64,000 nucleotides of DNA, from NCBI RefSeq assembly GCF_036417845.1, contig NC_090012.1:682001-746000 (forward strand), in the 5' to 3' direction. The notes below the pieces were generated by a model, which was given only the letters and a program-made list of their open reading frames with translations, was not told the origin of the DNA and made no database searches. The translations under genes were made by a program, and so were the position numbers. This document shows, piece after piece, positions 33,644 through 47,084 of the stretch; position 1 is the first letter of the stretch; every line of letters begins with the position of its first letter. Source of the stretch: Apteryx mantelli (taxonomy: Eukaryota > Chordata > Aves > Apterygiformes > Apterygidae).

Positions 33644-36600
33644 TTAACGCAAGTCCTCCTCTTCGCCCTGGATGGTTTTCTTGATGCGGAGCAGCATGGT
33701 GGTGAGCCACTGGTCCAGCCGAGAGATGGAATCGTATTCCTTTACCTAGAGGGAGAAAAACATCCTCAGAGAAAGGCGGAGAGCAGGGAAGAGGCAAAAC
33801 ACCCAGCAGCACTAGCTTTCAGGGAAGCACCAGACAGGCTCCTGGTTAGGGCGTTATTTGGGAAGGAGAGTCCGAAGAGCCTTGGGAAAGGAATTCAGGG
33901 TGTTATCAGGCAGCACGGCCTCAAGGACAAGGTGCTGGGACACAGGAGATCCCTTCTACCGCTTGAAATCAGATCCGGTGGCTGCGCCCCAGACACCCGC
34001 CTGCGCAGTGGGGCAGCACTGCTGACCTCCAGGAGCAGAGTACCTGGAGATCTCTACGAACTTGGTGATAAAGAGGGTCTGAGAAAGTGGGAACGGGGCC
34101 AAACATTGCACAAACACGTGCGAGAACCTGCAAAGCGAGGAAAGCTCTGGAGAGCAAGCTGAGGGCACAAAGCTGGACCTGGAAGCATCCGTGGTGGACG
34201 CAGGCAGGCAAGAGCTTTTCCCTTCACGTTTGCGGTACCTCCCCACAGCGTGTTTGCCCTAGAGGAACTTTTAAGACAAGATGCTTCCAATCAGCACGTA
34301 ACTTACCGCATCAGTGTAGCCGTCTATGTTCTGTTCCTCGTGAGCATCCAGCAGCTTCTACGAAAGAAAAAGAGCACGCAGGAGATCAGCAGAGGTCTTC
34401 CTCCGTTCCCACGTGCTGCAGGGCCTGCCAGCACTGCCTGCCTCCTCGAGAGGTGCCGTGCCGCACATGCAAAGCCCTTGCGGTTGAGGGCAACGACGGA
34501 GGGAAAATCCACCGGCCTCCAGGGAGGTTGCGGGCCAGCGCGTGTCCTGCAAACTGCCGCTAGGTTGGCTTTACGCCTGAGTTTCTTAAGAACAGATTTG
34601 GAGAGCAGCAGGGGGGAAGGAACTGCCTTGGCAGGGCAGAGCAAAGGCCCATCTTGTCCAGGATCCGCGCTGCGAGAAATCACACTTGGGGCAGCCAGCC
34701 CACAACTCTAGTGACGGAGTTCTGGTCCAGGTGCCTTTTAGCGCTCCCCGGGAGCAGGCCGTGCTCCTTGCTGCAATTCCTTATGGCGTTTCTTTCCTAG
34801 CCACTCCGTGACGCAGGTTAGAGGAGGGAATTAACTCTGCTACTCACTTTGATCAACTTGCACTCCCTGGATTCCATGAAAGCCGGAAACATCTCTTCGT
34901 ACTTCTGCACGGCCAGCTAGAGAGCAAGAGATGAGATGAGCACCCACAGGGAGAGAAGCTTGAAAAAGGACTGGGGGAGGCCGTCTCACAGCCCCGAGAC
35001 CCCAGCCCCCTTCCGACCCTCTGCTTGCAGCCAAGACATTCGTTTGCTGCGTCAAGGGGCCGGGCACCCCGCACCCACCCCAGACGAGCAGCTCTAGCCT
35101 TCCCCAAACCTTTGCATTGAGCATGTCGATGCAGAAGTGGCAGAGGGCCGCCTTGAAGAAGTACTCCTTGGCGCTGTACTTCAGCAGGGGACTGTCCATC
35201 GCGCTGGTGCCCACCTGGAGAAGACACCAGGGATGAGAGAGGCTTCCTAAGATACTTAAGTCGTGTCAGATCTGAACAGGGCAATTGCAAGAGGGGCTGC
35301 AGCAAAGAGCTTCTGGTAACGGCCCTTTTTGCTGCAGCAGAGACTGCCAGCCCGTTCAGAGGCCTTTAAAGGGCCACCTACCTGCCCCCCACTTTAGGGA
35401 GCTCATTTACAGGCCGGCAAGAAGCCTTTTGCAGTTAAAGACAGGGGTGAAGACAAACCTCAGCATCTCCAGCGGGCACAAGCCATCATGTTTTGCAAGA
35501 GGGCTGGCAGCGCCTGCCCTTCCAACGCAACGAGGAGTCACAGACCTGCTCGTAGATCTCCACGGCTTTCTGGTACTGCTCCAGCTGAGCTGCGTAAGTG
35601 GCCACTTTCAGCAAGCACTTGTTAGCAGAGCTGTGGGGAGAGAGAACCGGGAAAGCTCAGGGCGGCCGGCACTGCCCTCCGCCGGTGCACGCACACGGAG
35701 CATCACCGCCCCGGCGCGTCCGACCGGATCGTGCTATCCGCAAAGTATTGTTTTAACCCTGTCGTGGGAGTCCCACCTTCCCTTCCAGCACGTATGTCAG
35801 TGCTGCAAGCCGTAGCGCCCCTGCCCCTCGGACACCCCAGCTCCTGCCTCGCTGCAGGACATGGGTTTCCCCAGAGAGGGAGAAGTGGCTGAAGCTGTTA
35901 AGCACAGGAGACCGATTCCTGCGAGTTTACTGGTGCCAGAGCACAGGGAGCAAGGGGCAGTTGGGAACCCTCCCCTCTCCCATACGACTGAGCTTCTGCA
36001 ACGGGACAGGCCACGGCTTGCCTGCACAAGCAGAAAAGGGTGTCACACCTTGCCCGGTTCAGAAGCTGGTGGAGAGGACGGGGAAAGAAGCCAGCACCAG
36101 CAAGGCATGCAATACCCCTTGCTCCAGCGGGGGAAGTAACTTCAGAGACAAACTTAGTCACCATCTGTTTCCCGACCCTCTCTGGGCTGTTACAGCTCTT
36201 GTCCTGCCCGGGGAGCTGCAACGACAGCTCCCGGAGAGCCAGGAGCAACCGAGGTCGCAACGTCCGCAGCCATGTCTTTATACCTGTTGGACTCTTCCCC
36301 TTTGTAGTAGTCTGCAGCCTGCTCATAGTGGGCTATCGCCTAGAAGGAACGCAAACACAGTGAGAGCTCCCCAAGCAGGGAGTAACGTACCATTTAAAAA
36401 AAAATAAAGAGAGAAAAAAAAAAAAGAAAAAATATATATCAGAGATGTACAGCCTTCAGCAATGCTGCGCCTGAAACCGCTTGGGAGAATCCTTCACAGC
36501 CGGGCCTTGCAGGACGCATGCACGCTCCAATCCGCCCACGCGGCTTCCGCTATCGGCGCTGCCATCTGTGGCTGGCTCCTAACGCAGGGCCCGATATAAA

Positions 36601-39600
36601 GGTGGCAACTGTCCGGCAGCTCCCCCGCGGGGACAAGGTCAGAGAGAGAGTGCGGCAAAGCCTTGACAGAACCTGGACCTTCCAGCCGGATTCGATGCCA
36701 GCGAATGCCCCAAGACATCGCAGCGCCACCAGGCTAAGCGAAGACACGCTCCCTCCCCAAAGAAAACAAGCTTAGAGATATTTTCCTCTTTCCAGCCCAT
36801 TCTTTAAGGGGGCGGCTCATCTCCTCGCTGCTTGTGGGTACATTTCACACGCATATCTCCTGCCAGCAGGCTGGGGACCTATTGGGCAACCGCAACCAAA
36901 TGTGAAGACAAATCACATTACTTTCGTTAAGCCTATAGGATCAGTGTCAAAGAGGGGGAAGGCCTTCCCGATGGGAGCTCGCCCAGCTGGGGGCTGGCGC
37001 ATCTGGCTGCACAAGCTCAGCCCTTCTTAGGGAATGACAGGAGCCCAGCCGCGGGGCAAATGCAAACAAAACAGGTTATTCCGTCAGCAGCAAGGCTGTT
37101 TACAGATGGGGGAAGAGCGACTGGCAGGGCAGGACGGACAGGAAGGCCGCGGGAGATGCCCAGCCGGCTAGCTAAGCAGGAAGGGAGACGTGTCCTATTA
37201 TCTGGCACGTCCATAGATCTGATAGGTGTTCAGGAAGCTGGAGCTGCATCTAGGAGCTGCATTTGTGAAGTTGTCATGGGAACATACACACGGAGTACAC
37301 CGCTCTAGCGACAGCAAAGACACTGTGGGTTATTCCCAGGAGTTGTCAAGTAGGATGTCACAAAGACTTGCTGGGAGGAGTGTCAAGAACAGCACTAAAT
37401 TAACTCATGAAGCGAGCGGAAGCCTGAATTAGATCCGTGCAGGATGTGGAAACTTGTTTCCCTTTAAAATAAACCTGGTTTATTTCACTTCGAGCCAGCA
37501 AGGAACACGTCTAAACTAGGAAAGGAAAAAAATACCCCCATAAGTCACAACACCTAGCCATCCAGGGGTATAAAAAGCAGAAGAGACGGCCCTTCAGGGT
37601 GCCCAAGGCAGGCAGGCATTTCAGCCTCTGCAGAGGCAGAAAGCTTCACTACCTTGATTGGTAGTGGTGATTTCTTTTCAGATGGCTCCGGTGACCTGTT
37701 CCTGCAGTTCTCAGACACCCACGCAAGCCTGAAGCTTTTATTCTTTCATTAGCTGCAGCGGCAAGGCCATTCCAAGCGTTTTCCCAGGTCCGTACAGGGA
37801 CTGACACGCTCCAGGAAGTCTCGCAGGTATTTGAGCTTAAAGCCCCCTTCCCGGCAGCTTTCGGGAGGCCAGCAGACCTCAGCAGGGCGGCTAACGCACC
37901 AGGAATGTTTCGGGGAAGAGGCAGGAACAGCCTCAGGGCAAAGGGCGCTTTGCGCAGGGCATGGCGTCCTGCGCACGCGTGACAGTGCCGAGCTCGCCCG
38001 TCAGGGCTGCAGTGAATCAGCAATGCCCGTACCGAGCACCTGCACTCCGTCCCAGCCATGAAGCCTCTGGGTTTCGATGGTTCGCAAATCCCAGCTTCAA
38101 GGGAGGAATACATTTACGGGATTCATCGGATGTGGCTCGAGCTGTGCTTCCCCACGCCCCGAGCTGGCAGGAAGCGCTGCAAGGACGGCTCGGCCCCTGC
38201 ACTGCAAATTCCCCTCTCTCCCCCACGTTTACCTTTTCGATATCCACCAGCTCCGTCTCATAGATTTCCGCTATCGATATGTGGTGTTTCGCGGCTATGG
38301 TGAATCGACCCTGAAAGCAGAGACACATTTGCACGTGTGGGCTGGCACTTCTCTCCTCCGCGAGGGGACGTTTGGGAGAGCGACCCCAGGCTCCACAACA
38401 GCAATCTCGACACCAGCGCTCGGCTCCGAGACGGGCGCGCTGCCTAACAGCTGCTCTGAGAGCAGGCGATGCTGCTCAGCTCATCGTTCCCAGCACTAGG
38501 AAAACACTTGTCCCTCGGTACCTGCCCACCTTCTAGCTCCCACCGGACACCGGTTTCAGCCCCATTCTCCTGGGCAGCATCGTTAAGCCTTTGCAATACC
38601 AACAAGAGGGACAAAAATGCCAGAAAAAGATGCTGACTTCCACTGGCATCTCTCTGAGCTGATGGCACACCCAAGGAGGTACGTCAAACCCTTCAGCGTC
38701 ACCACCCTCCCTCCTGGGAAAAAACAGCCATCTCCCGAGGTGACAGAAAAGAGCGCGGCCAGGCTCACCATGTCCGTGTAGATCTCGATAGCTCTGATCA
38801 AACAGTTAATGGCCTCTGAAAAGAGAGAACAGATTTGTGAACACAGGCGCTTTGGAAGAGCAGCGCCGTTCGCCACCCCTCCCTCCTTCTCCCAGCCTCC
38901 CCGAAGCGATGAAGCTGTATTTATAGCACGCTCAAAGATCAATAGCTACTCAAGAAAAGCTGCTGAGGCTACAGGCTTCTAGGGAAATTTAGAGCGTGCG
39001 AGTGGTGACACCGACCATCGGGGGACTGCGGAGCAAATCAAAGACTCTCTCTCCGTTTGTACCATCGCGTCCCTGTGCCCCCGCGTTAGACAGCCGATGG
39101 ACAAAAGTCAGACAGTTCGTATCAAGCAGCCTACGAACATTTTGCTGCATCACAGGTCTCTGATCAGAGACCACCTACGACAAGATCAGCAACACTGCTT
39201 TCGTACGTACGCGAACCCCAGTGCTAAACGCTGCTACAGATGGAAGTTATCCTAATCCAAGGTGCATGCGGAGTGGCTTCAACAGCAGCAAAGACTCTTC
39301 AAGAACAGCATCAACCCCACGGCAAGAAGATGCTGCATTAAAACAGACCCCACCTCCCCCCAGGTAATGCACATCGCTAGAGATGGAGCGGGTCCGACCC
39401 ATCTGAACCTGCCAGAGGACGGGTAACGCACTCCCAAGGGCGGCTCTAGTTATCGCTTCACCACGCACCATAGCTCCATCCACCGCCCACCGCGCCCGGG
39501 GCGGGAGGAGAGGGGAGAAGCACCGATTTCCTGAAGTTCACAGAGCAGGTCAGTACCTAGGAGCAGAACCCAGCACCACGCGACATCGCTCCATCCATCG

Positions 39601-42600
39601 CCCCGAGCGCAGAACCGCCCAGCAGCCGGAAAGCAGGAATAAGCTACTTTTTTCCCCCCCCTGCCCAGAACAAAAGGCCTTTGTCTAGGGTGGAAAGCAT
39701 TGAGATGCAGATCCCAAGCAGCCCACGTGGAAGCACAGCCTGCGTAGTACTCCACAGCCCCGATCCTGTCCCGGAGGACCAAGCGCCAGGAAGCGCCTCG
39801 CCATCTCTCTCCAGGGCCCGACTCTGCAGTGGGATTCACCGTGCAGCGCTAAGACCCAGCCGCCACTGCTGTTAGCAGCCGGGTGTTTCATCCCGGCCGG
39901 GGCTTATCTGGGGGGAAGACGTGCTCGTCGCTCAGACGAGCATCCGAGTCGACCACAGATAGAGAGCCGCACACCGCCCAGGACCGGGCCCGAAGCTGCA
40001 GCATTTTGCTTCGCTTCAGGAGGAGCCTTGCCCTAGCGTTCTCCGAAGAGGCGTGGGAGGAATTCTGCCGCAGATAAATGCCAGGCTCCCAGAGACGGAG
40101 CTTTTTCTGACTGCTCCCAGCTGTCAGGCTCACAGCGCTCCCTAGCAGGAAGGCGAACAGCCAAGGAGCAGGAGGCGCAGCTGCCATCTGACTGACGGCT
40201 GTCGCAATCGAGGCTTCGGCTCATCAAGTCCTAGGGACGTGGGACGGCAGTTCAAGGTGGAGGAGAGACTGGGGGCAGCGGGGGCCGGCGGCAGAGCGTT
40301 GTAGCGCAAAAAAAAAAAAAAAAAGAGCTGAGCGGGGTTAGATTGCAGGCTCAAAAGCAGGGGTTCGCGCTGCATCCCACCCAACGGGTGCAGACAGGCC
40401 GCGCTAGCGCAGGCACTCGAGTCGAAGGGCAGGAGCTCCCCGCTTCCGGGCCGCGAGCCCCAGCGCTCGCCGCCTGCAGCTCTCAGATAAAGGCCGTCAA
40501 GGGCCTTAACGAGCTCCGAGAACGAAGACAGCTCACCTAGGGCAGACAACAGACGTCTTTTTCTTTCCCCAGTCGGGACGCGTGGCCGGTATTTACAGAG
40601 GTTTTCCTCCAAGTTCCTCTGCAGGGTCACAACTTAATCTCGGCTTTGCAGGGAGCTCTAGGCTCTGCCCGGGGAGGCACAGGGGTCTGGCAGAGCCTGT
40701 CCAGCGCTAACCCTCCGCACGCACCTTGCTTGCCAGGAAGCCGCGAGGTTTCCCCCCCCCGCGGGGCACAGCACCGGCTCCTTCGGCGCGGGAGAACACG
40801 CTCCGTCTAGCAGCCGGCGCGGCATCGCAGAGAAGAGGCTGCACGCCCAGAGACGGATCTCCAACCCAGTTAATTCCCCTTACAGCAGCCTTACACGCCG
40901 CTCCCACGCGGAGGAAGGCCTGCCTAATTAGCAACGGGTAGACTCACTCCTACCTTCCCCCTCCAGTTACCCAAAAGACACAACAAACCGTACTGGGGAG
41001 AGTGAGCGCTTCTCGGCAAGCCCAGCTCAAACGGCCACCCAGCGACCCTCCTCCCGCGAGTCATCTGGAAGCGGAAAACGGGGGCTGCATGCTGCAGAGA
41101 GCGACAGGACTGGATATAATCGGAACAGAAATCTCCAGAAGATTAAGCAAATCCTCCAGGAGATTAAATTTGTTTTCTCCTCAGGTTACTTCATTATCTT
41201 CTCTGAAAATCACCCAAACTGATCCAGCCACAGGTCGGATAACCCCGGTGTCAGGGATAACTAGCAAGAGAGCTTGCCAGGACCAGCAAAGCCGCTTGGC
41301 GCGGGTGAAGCAAGACAAACCCCAGGACCGGCAATCTGCCGGGGAGGAAGACTGCAAAGAGCACAGCTGAACTCGGACTTCCCAGGGATGCCCGTGAAAT
41401 ACCGGCGAGATCCGTTTCCAGAGAGACTGAAAGCACCTTTGTGAAAGGAACAGAGAGGAGGGACATTCGCACAGGGCGGTTGGCCCCCCCAGAAGCTCTA
41501 GTTTCGAGCGCTTGCTACCTGGCCACGTGCATGCGCGCTCCCAGGGGATATTCACGCGCTCCTTGCCCTCTTCAAACCCTAAACCCAATGGTCCAAGCTC
41601 GTGACAGTTTCTACCGCTGTCTTCCTCCCTGGCATTTCAGCTCAGAGCTAGGATCCAAGCCACCAAACGGGAAGCACACAGGACACCCCAACTAGTTTAC
41701 GCATCCCGAGGGAGGCCAGCTGAAGCTCCAGATGTCAGGAACGAAGAACATTCACGACAGCGCAAGCTTTCAGCTGGTCTATCAACTGCCAAACACAGCT
41801 TCAGAGAAGCACCAGAATATTCCCCCCCTCCCAATCTCTGGCTCTAAACAGAAGTCAGGCTAGGAGTTGCTCTAAAGCTAGAGCGAGGGGAGCCAAATTA
41901 AAGCGCAACTCATGCATGACACATGAATCATGACCGCACCGCTCCTAAGACTTCAGCCGAAGCCATATGCTCAAAGACAGGCTCCGCAGGTGGCGCAGGG
42001 ATTCCCGCAGACTGGGGATCAGCGTCATTTGACAGGCATGCTAGCTGCGGAGGTGAACTTTGCCAGCCTTCAGCTCCTGGAGTGACTTGCAGCTTTGGGA
42101 AACGTGTCAATCCAGCCCACAGCAACTCAACTCATTCCCAGAGGTGTCAAGAGGATGGGATAATACACACCCAGGAGAAATCCTTGTGTAACAGGCAAGT
42201 AAACTTATTTGGTACACGCTACGTGCAGTCCTCGATATCCAAAATCGGGGCCTTTTATGCATGCCACTGCATCCCTGCCCATAATACAGGAGCAGAACTG
42301 GTAGATTTACTCAGTTTTTGCTAAGTCACAGCTCAGTGCTAGCCACACGGCCCGAAGGGCCTCCCTTCTGCTAGCTGGTGGATTCTCTCCCGTCTTCCCC
42401 CAGCTGGCAAGAGAAAACAAGCACCTTTCGCGCACTGCTGGCGCCCCACTCTGGGAAGCCTAAAGGAGAAGCAAGCCCTCACCTTGCGGGTCAGCTTTCT
42501 TGAAGGCGTTGCCTGCGTCCACGAAGTTGGTAGCTGCATCATGCTTGCTCTGCAGCTGCAGGTGGAGCTGCGCCGCCTGGCAAAAGGCATTCCCTGCGGC

Positions 42601-45600
42601 TGGAAGGAAAAACAGGAAGCATAATCTTAACCGTTTCAGAGATACGGGCTGGAAAAGCAGGATGCGGGCAGCTTATCCTCTCCTGGTATTTTTAAAACTG
42701 GCTTTTTTAGCATGCGACATGTAAGCGGCACCGCAGCCTGCACTAAGGAGCTGCGGGAGGAGTTTACTAGAGGCACCGAGAAACTGAAGTTTGGCAGCAC
42801 CCAGCAGCCAAAAAATATCTCCTGCTTTGGGTCCCAGTGGAGCGAACGGGACAGGGACTGGGGAAAGGGAGTTGGGCAGGTTGTTTCCAGGAATGCTTCC
42901 CTTGGCTGTGCCGTGCCTCTCCTAAGCCAGGAATAGCAGCGTGTGCTCCCTTCCAGATGCCGGAATCGGGCCATATGAACGTACACATTCCCAGTGCCAC
43001 GTGTAAGGTCTCTCACGGGCTTGTGACACTGGATTTCAGACACGGCAGTTCACTGCTTCCCGGAGGAGGCGGGAGACTGTACCCACAGCCCACGAGACCA
43101 CGCTCCCGTCTCCACAAACGCAGGGAAACGGCTCACAACTGCAGCCGCGCGCATACGTACCGCTCCAGTTTTTGGCCATTTTGAACATGTTTGCCGCTCG
43201 CGCGTAGATGTCGCATGCTTCCTCTATCCTGGAGGAGCCTCTGGAAGAGAACAGAAGCCAGGCATTGCACACGTGTTGCCTGCAGGGAAGCTCAAACCCA
43301 CCGCCCAAGTGGAAAAAACCTACATTGCTCTACTCAGGCTGCCAACAAGAGCAAAAAAGGTTCCCCTGGGAGGAGCTACTAACAAAGACAAGTCGTCTCG
43401 TCTAGCTCCGGATTTACGGGGAACCGGCACCTGCCAGACCCTCCAGTACGGCTTGTGGTTCAGGGCACTGAAGTTAAAATTGAGGCCAACTGGGGGGGGG
43501 GGGGGGGGAAGCAGATTTGCTGACTGCAGTTCTGCTTGCTCAGGGCTCGTGCTCGCAGGTGACCGAGGATGGGGCTTAGGAGGCAAGAGAGAAACGCCAG
43601 CTCCGGCACCCCGCGCAGTCTAATCCCTCTGGGAAGCACCAGGCCCACGCAGCACGCCAGGGCTGGGCCTTCCCCCCACCCCCCGGCAGAGAGATGCTCC
43701 AAAGACTCAGCAGGAGCTGGGCCAGCGCTTCACACAAGCTGCTTTTATTAATAATTAACGAGTGGAGAAATCATCCGGCAGCAAAGAGGCAAAGCATCCG
43801 CGCTGTTGCTGTCAGCGAAGCCCCAGCCCACGTCTTCCCTCCGCTGCTAAGCAGCCAAAGCAGATGTTGGCAAGGGCGCAGCCAGCAGCCACCCAAGGGC
43901 CGCCCTGGCTCTCGAATAAGCTGGGCAAATTCCAGAAATAGCACGCTGCCGGCGCGCAACGCGACCAGGAGAAAGGGAGAGACCCGAAGGGAAAGCTGGG
44001 AGAGAGCAAGCTCATCAAAAAAAAAAAAAAAAGCCAAAACCCGCTTAAAATTCAGGAGCTGCAGCAAACAAGCACCACCCTCCGGCTCTTCAGTTTTGCT
44101 AACGAATGCGCACGTCTATTGGCCTTATTGATTCTGACTAAAAACCCTACTGACAAGTCAAGGGAGCTTATTACAGTTGCCTTTTTTCCCCCCCCCCTCC
44201 CTTTAAGGCAAAACATGCAATTTCACTCACATTTCCTCCCTCTCGCTAGAAACCTGCAGTTAGAGACGTGGCAGGGACTGACAGAAAGAGTTTGTCGGAG
44301 TCAGCAAGCTATTCCACCAGTCTGGATCGGCTTGAACAACCGAGTTCTCTCTCGTTCCCTAGTTTTCCCGCTCCCCAAAACAGGTAAAAGCACCAGCACG
44401 GGTGCCTTGAAATTAACCCAAACTCGAGGAGGAAAATTTCCCCTGCACCCGAGAGAGTCATCTACGTTACCAGTGCAATCAATGTTACTAAGCAAATCAT
44501 TACGATTTACACAAAAAGGGGTGGGGGGAGGAAAATCACTAATCTGCAAACCAGAGTCATTTCCCCTTTTTTCTCAGAAATTCACTAATCAGAAAATCAA
44601 GGCAGCCTGCGCTCTCCATCCCAGCAAAGTTTATCTTTTCAGCCTGGAGGAACCAGGCTCCCCTGGAACCACAAGATCCAGTCGCAGAATCAGCTGCTCT
44701 GCCCCAACGAAAAAAGAAAAACTCTATTTCCAGTGATTTCATCTTCAGGCAGGACGACCAAGCAGGCCAGCGCGAACGCTGGCGTGCGCGATAACTTCGC
44801 CAAGGACGCGATAAGCATCTCGCAGATTGCTGAAGCCAGGCGTCGCACGCTTTGTGATCTGCCTTCAGACCCTCCGGGCTAAAGATAGCTCAAAGAAATG
44901 TAAAACTACCAAGGTTTTTTTAGGAGTACGAGAAACAGCCTTTTAACTGAAAGAACGCTGTGATTAAACACCATCGTCGTCCTTTAATATTTAAACGCCC
45001 TAGTTTTCTACCTGCCATTAATCTGAAGTTTTCAAATAATAAAAGCAGCATCGAATTTCTTTCGGATCTTGCTACGCAGAAGCAAAGAGTAACTTCAGAG
45101 CAACGACAAAACAAACTGCAGAAGAGAAACCAGGTGTCCGGACTGCACCCCGCGAGCGCTGGGAAAACCTCCCGGCGCATCGCCTCCCCCTGCAAAACAA
45201 GGCTGACAAACCTTCCCCTTATCAGGGCCCTGCAAGGGCAAGCGATGAACTCGTTCTTCCTTATGAAACCCTCTACGTACTTGGTTAAAGCCGAATTTTG
45301 CAGTCTTCCAAGGCTGGACACCTCTGATTTCTCCTCCCCTAGCGATCCAGCTGCGCAAAGCTGGAGCAAGAGCCTAACCAAGCAGCATGAACGTGGAAGA
45401 GCCTCCAGCCTTCGTTTACAGAGGTAAATTCAAATTACGCCGAGAAGGCAAGTTAAATCCATGTAATTAGTCCCTCACAAATAAGGTCTGGGCAGGAGGA
45501 AACAGAACTCTCAGTCCTGAACAAGCCAGTGCAGAGATGCAGGATCAATTAAGTTTTGGTAGAGCAGAATCCCACCACCACCACCCAAAAAAATTCTGCT

Positions 45601-46856
45601 GTTTTTAAAACACAAGCTGAGAGCAACTAATTTACGATGAACTTAGGAGCGAGCGCCAGGGAACAGAGTCAGTAAAAGCACCCAACAACTTTTAAGGGCC
45701 CCTCGGAAACAGGCGCTGCCTCTCTAAGCACCTTGGTCCTTCCCTTTTAATTTTGCTGTCGTTTCTGAGGTTCCTCACTTCACAACATCACTAAAAGCTC
45801 CTCTTTCCCCAAATCCTGAAGGGGAACACCCGGCTCGTCGTTTCAGGGCTCCCTTTGCTGTTTCACCCCTCCTTTAGGGTCGTTTCAGGCTCAGGATGGC
45901 GTCGGGGACTGAACCACTGGCCGCCCCAGGGGTCTGAGCTCGTCCCCCGAGGCCTCGGCTCCCGGTTTTAGCCCAAACTCCCTGTTCTCCACCGTCCCCC
46001 CCCCTCCTCTCTCCTGCGTGGGGAATGGCCGCTGGCACCCCCTTCGCACTCCGATAGCCCCCTGCCCCCCAGCACCCCCTGGTGCCCAGCCTCCTCACCC
46101 CATAGCACCCCCCAACACCCTTCCCCACCCCCTGGCACCCTCCCACTGCCCAAGCACCTCCACCCCACAGCAACCCCAAAGCCTTCCTAATCCCCCCAGG
46201 GCTCAGCACCCCCACCAACCCCTGACACCATTCCCCACCCCCAAACCCCCCGTGGGGCCCAGCACTCTCACCCCACAACCCCCAACCCCCCCATAGTGCC
46301 CAGCACCCTCATCCCACAACCCCCCAAACCCCCCACAGAGCCCAGCACCCTCACCCCATAACCCCACAACCCCCCCAGCACCCTTCCCCACACCCCAAAC
46401 CCCCCACAGGGCCCAACACCCTCACCCCACAACCCCCCAAACCCCCCAACACCCTTCCCCACAACTCCCAAACCCCCAGTAGGGCCCAGCACCCTCACCC
46501 CACAACTCCCAAACCCCCAGTAGGGCCCAGCACTCTCACCCCACAACCCCCAAACCCCCCGTGGGGCCCAGCACTCTCACCCCACAACCCCCAAACCCCC
46601 CGTGGGGCCCAGCACTCTCACCCCACAGCCCCCCACCAGGCCCTAACACCTTTCCCCTCCCCCCCCACTGTTGCCAGGGCTCGGGAGGAGGGTGCCGGCC
46701 CCAGGGGGGGGCGGAGACCGAGACCGGGCCCGGGGCGGGCCGGGAACAGCGCACTCACCCGAAGAGGCCGGCGAAGAAGGACTGGGAGCCGCGCACCTTC
46801 TTGTCGGCCTCAGCCAGGAGCTGCAGCGCCTCCTTCTCCTTCCCGGCCTGGTCCAT
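33644..46856 (-). CDS. NAPA: Alpha-SNAP (NSF attachment protein alpha)
   Basis: Adaptor that binds SNARE bundles and recruits the ATPase NSF to disassemble them after membrane fusion. Eleven exons: 46856-46759, 43240-43161, 42599-42483, 38815-38769, 38310-38233, 36339-36284, 35630-35546, 35214-35110, 34916-34848, 34357-34307, 33745-33644. Phases join to exactly 295 residues, the human length. The TPR-like helical solenoid is clear ([65 protein letters not shown]). The membrane-contacting FF pair (residues 27-28, [10 protein letters not shown]) is kept. The C-terminal EEEDLR keeps the penultimate Leu needed to stimulate NSF. Beta-SNAP is the alternative, but the exon-by-exon match and the KPTN/ZNF541 neighbours point to alpha. 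Some donors are weak (GTCTGT after 35546, GTTTGG after 35110). Confidence 0.97.
46040..46650. repeat. NAPA intron 1 minisatellite (GTGGGGCCCAGCACTCTCACC)
   Basis: About nine to twelve copies of a roughly 40-base unit, e.g. ccgtggggcccagcactctc then accccacaacccccaaaccc. The last copies (46530-46630) are near identical. On the NAPA sense strand every unit contains GGGGTGAGAGTGCTG, resembling the exon 1 donor neighbourhood (GGGTGAGTGCGCTG, about 46747-46761). The array ends about 100 bases from exon 1. Confidence 0.88.
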
Positions 46857-47000
46857 GGCGGCCGCCGTACAGACCTGCGCTGCGCTGCGCTGCCCGGGCG
46901 CCGCCTCACGTGACGCCGGCGCGCGCCCCGCCCCTCCCCTCCTCACGTGACGCCGGCAGCGCGCCCCCATTGGCGGGCGGCGCCCACGTGAGGCGGGAGG
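46857..47000 (-). promoter_or_regulatory. NAPA CpG promoter with three CACGTG boxes
   Basis: CpG-dense region upstream of the NAPA ATG. TCACGTGA occurs at 46906-46913 and 46943-46950 inside a duplicated CCTCACGTGACGCCGGC. A third CACGTG is at 46985-46990. An inverted CCAAT box (ATTGG, 46969-46973) lies between. CACGTG flanked by T and A matches the E-box/CLEAR element bound by USF and TFEB/TFE3 proteins. TATA-less. Confidence 0.6.
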
Positions 47001-47084
47001 AGGTGAGCGACCCCCCCTTCTCCCGCGGCGGCGGCGCCCCCTGGCGGCCGGAGGGAGGAGGCGCAGGCGGGGCCGGGCCGGGGC

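Noticed and set aside
40308-40326. Poly-A tracts in NAPA introns (also near 36395-36435 and 44017-44033) as retroelement tails
   Set aside because: No recognisable LINE or SINE body or target-site duplication next to them; treated as simple sequence.
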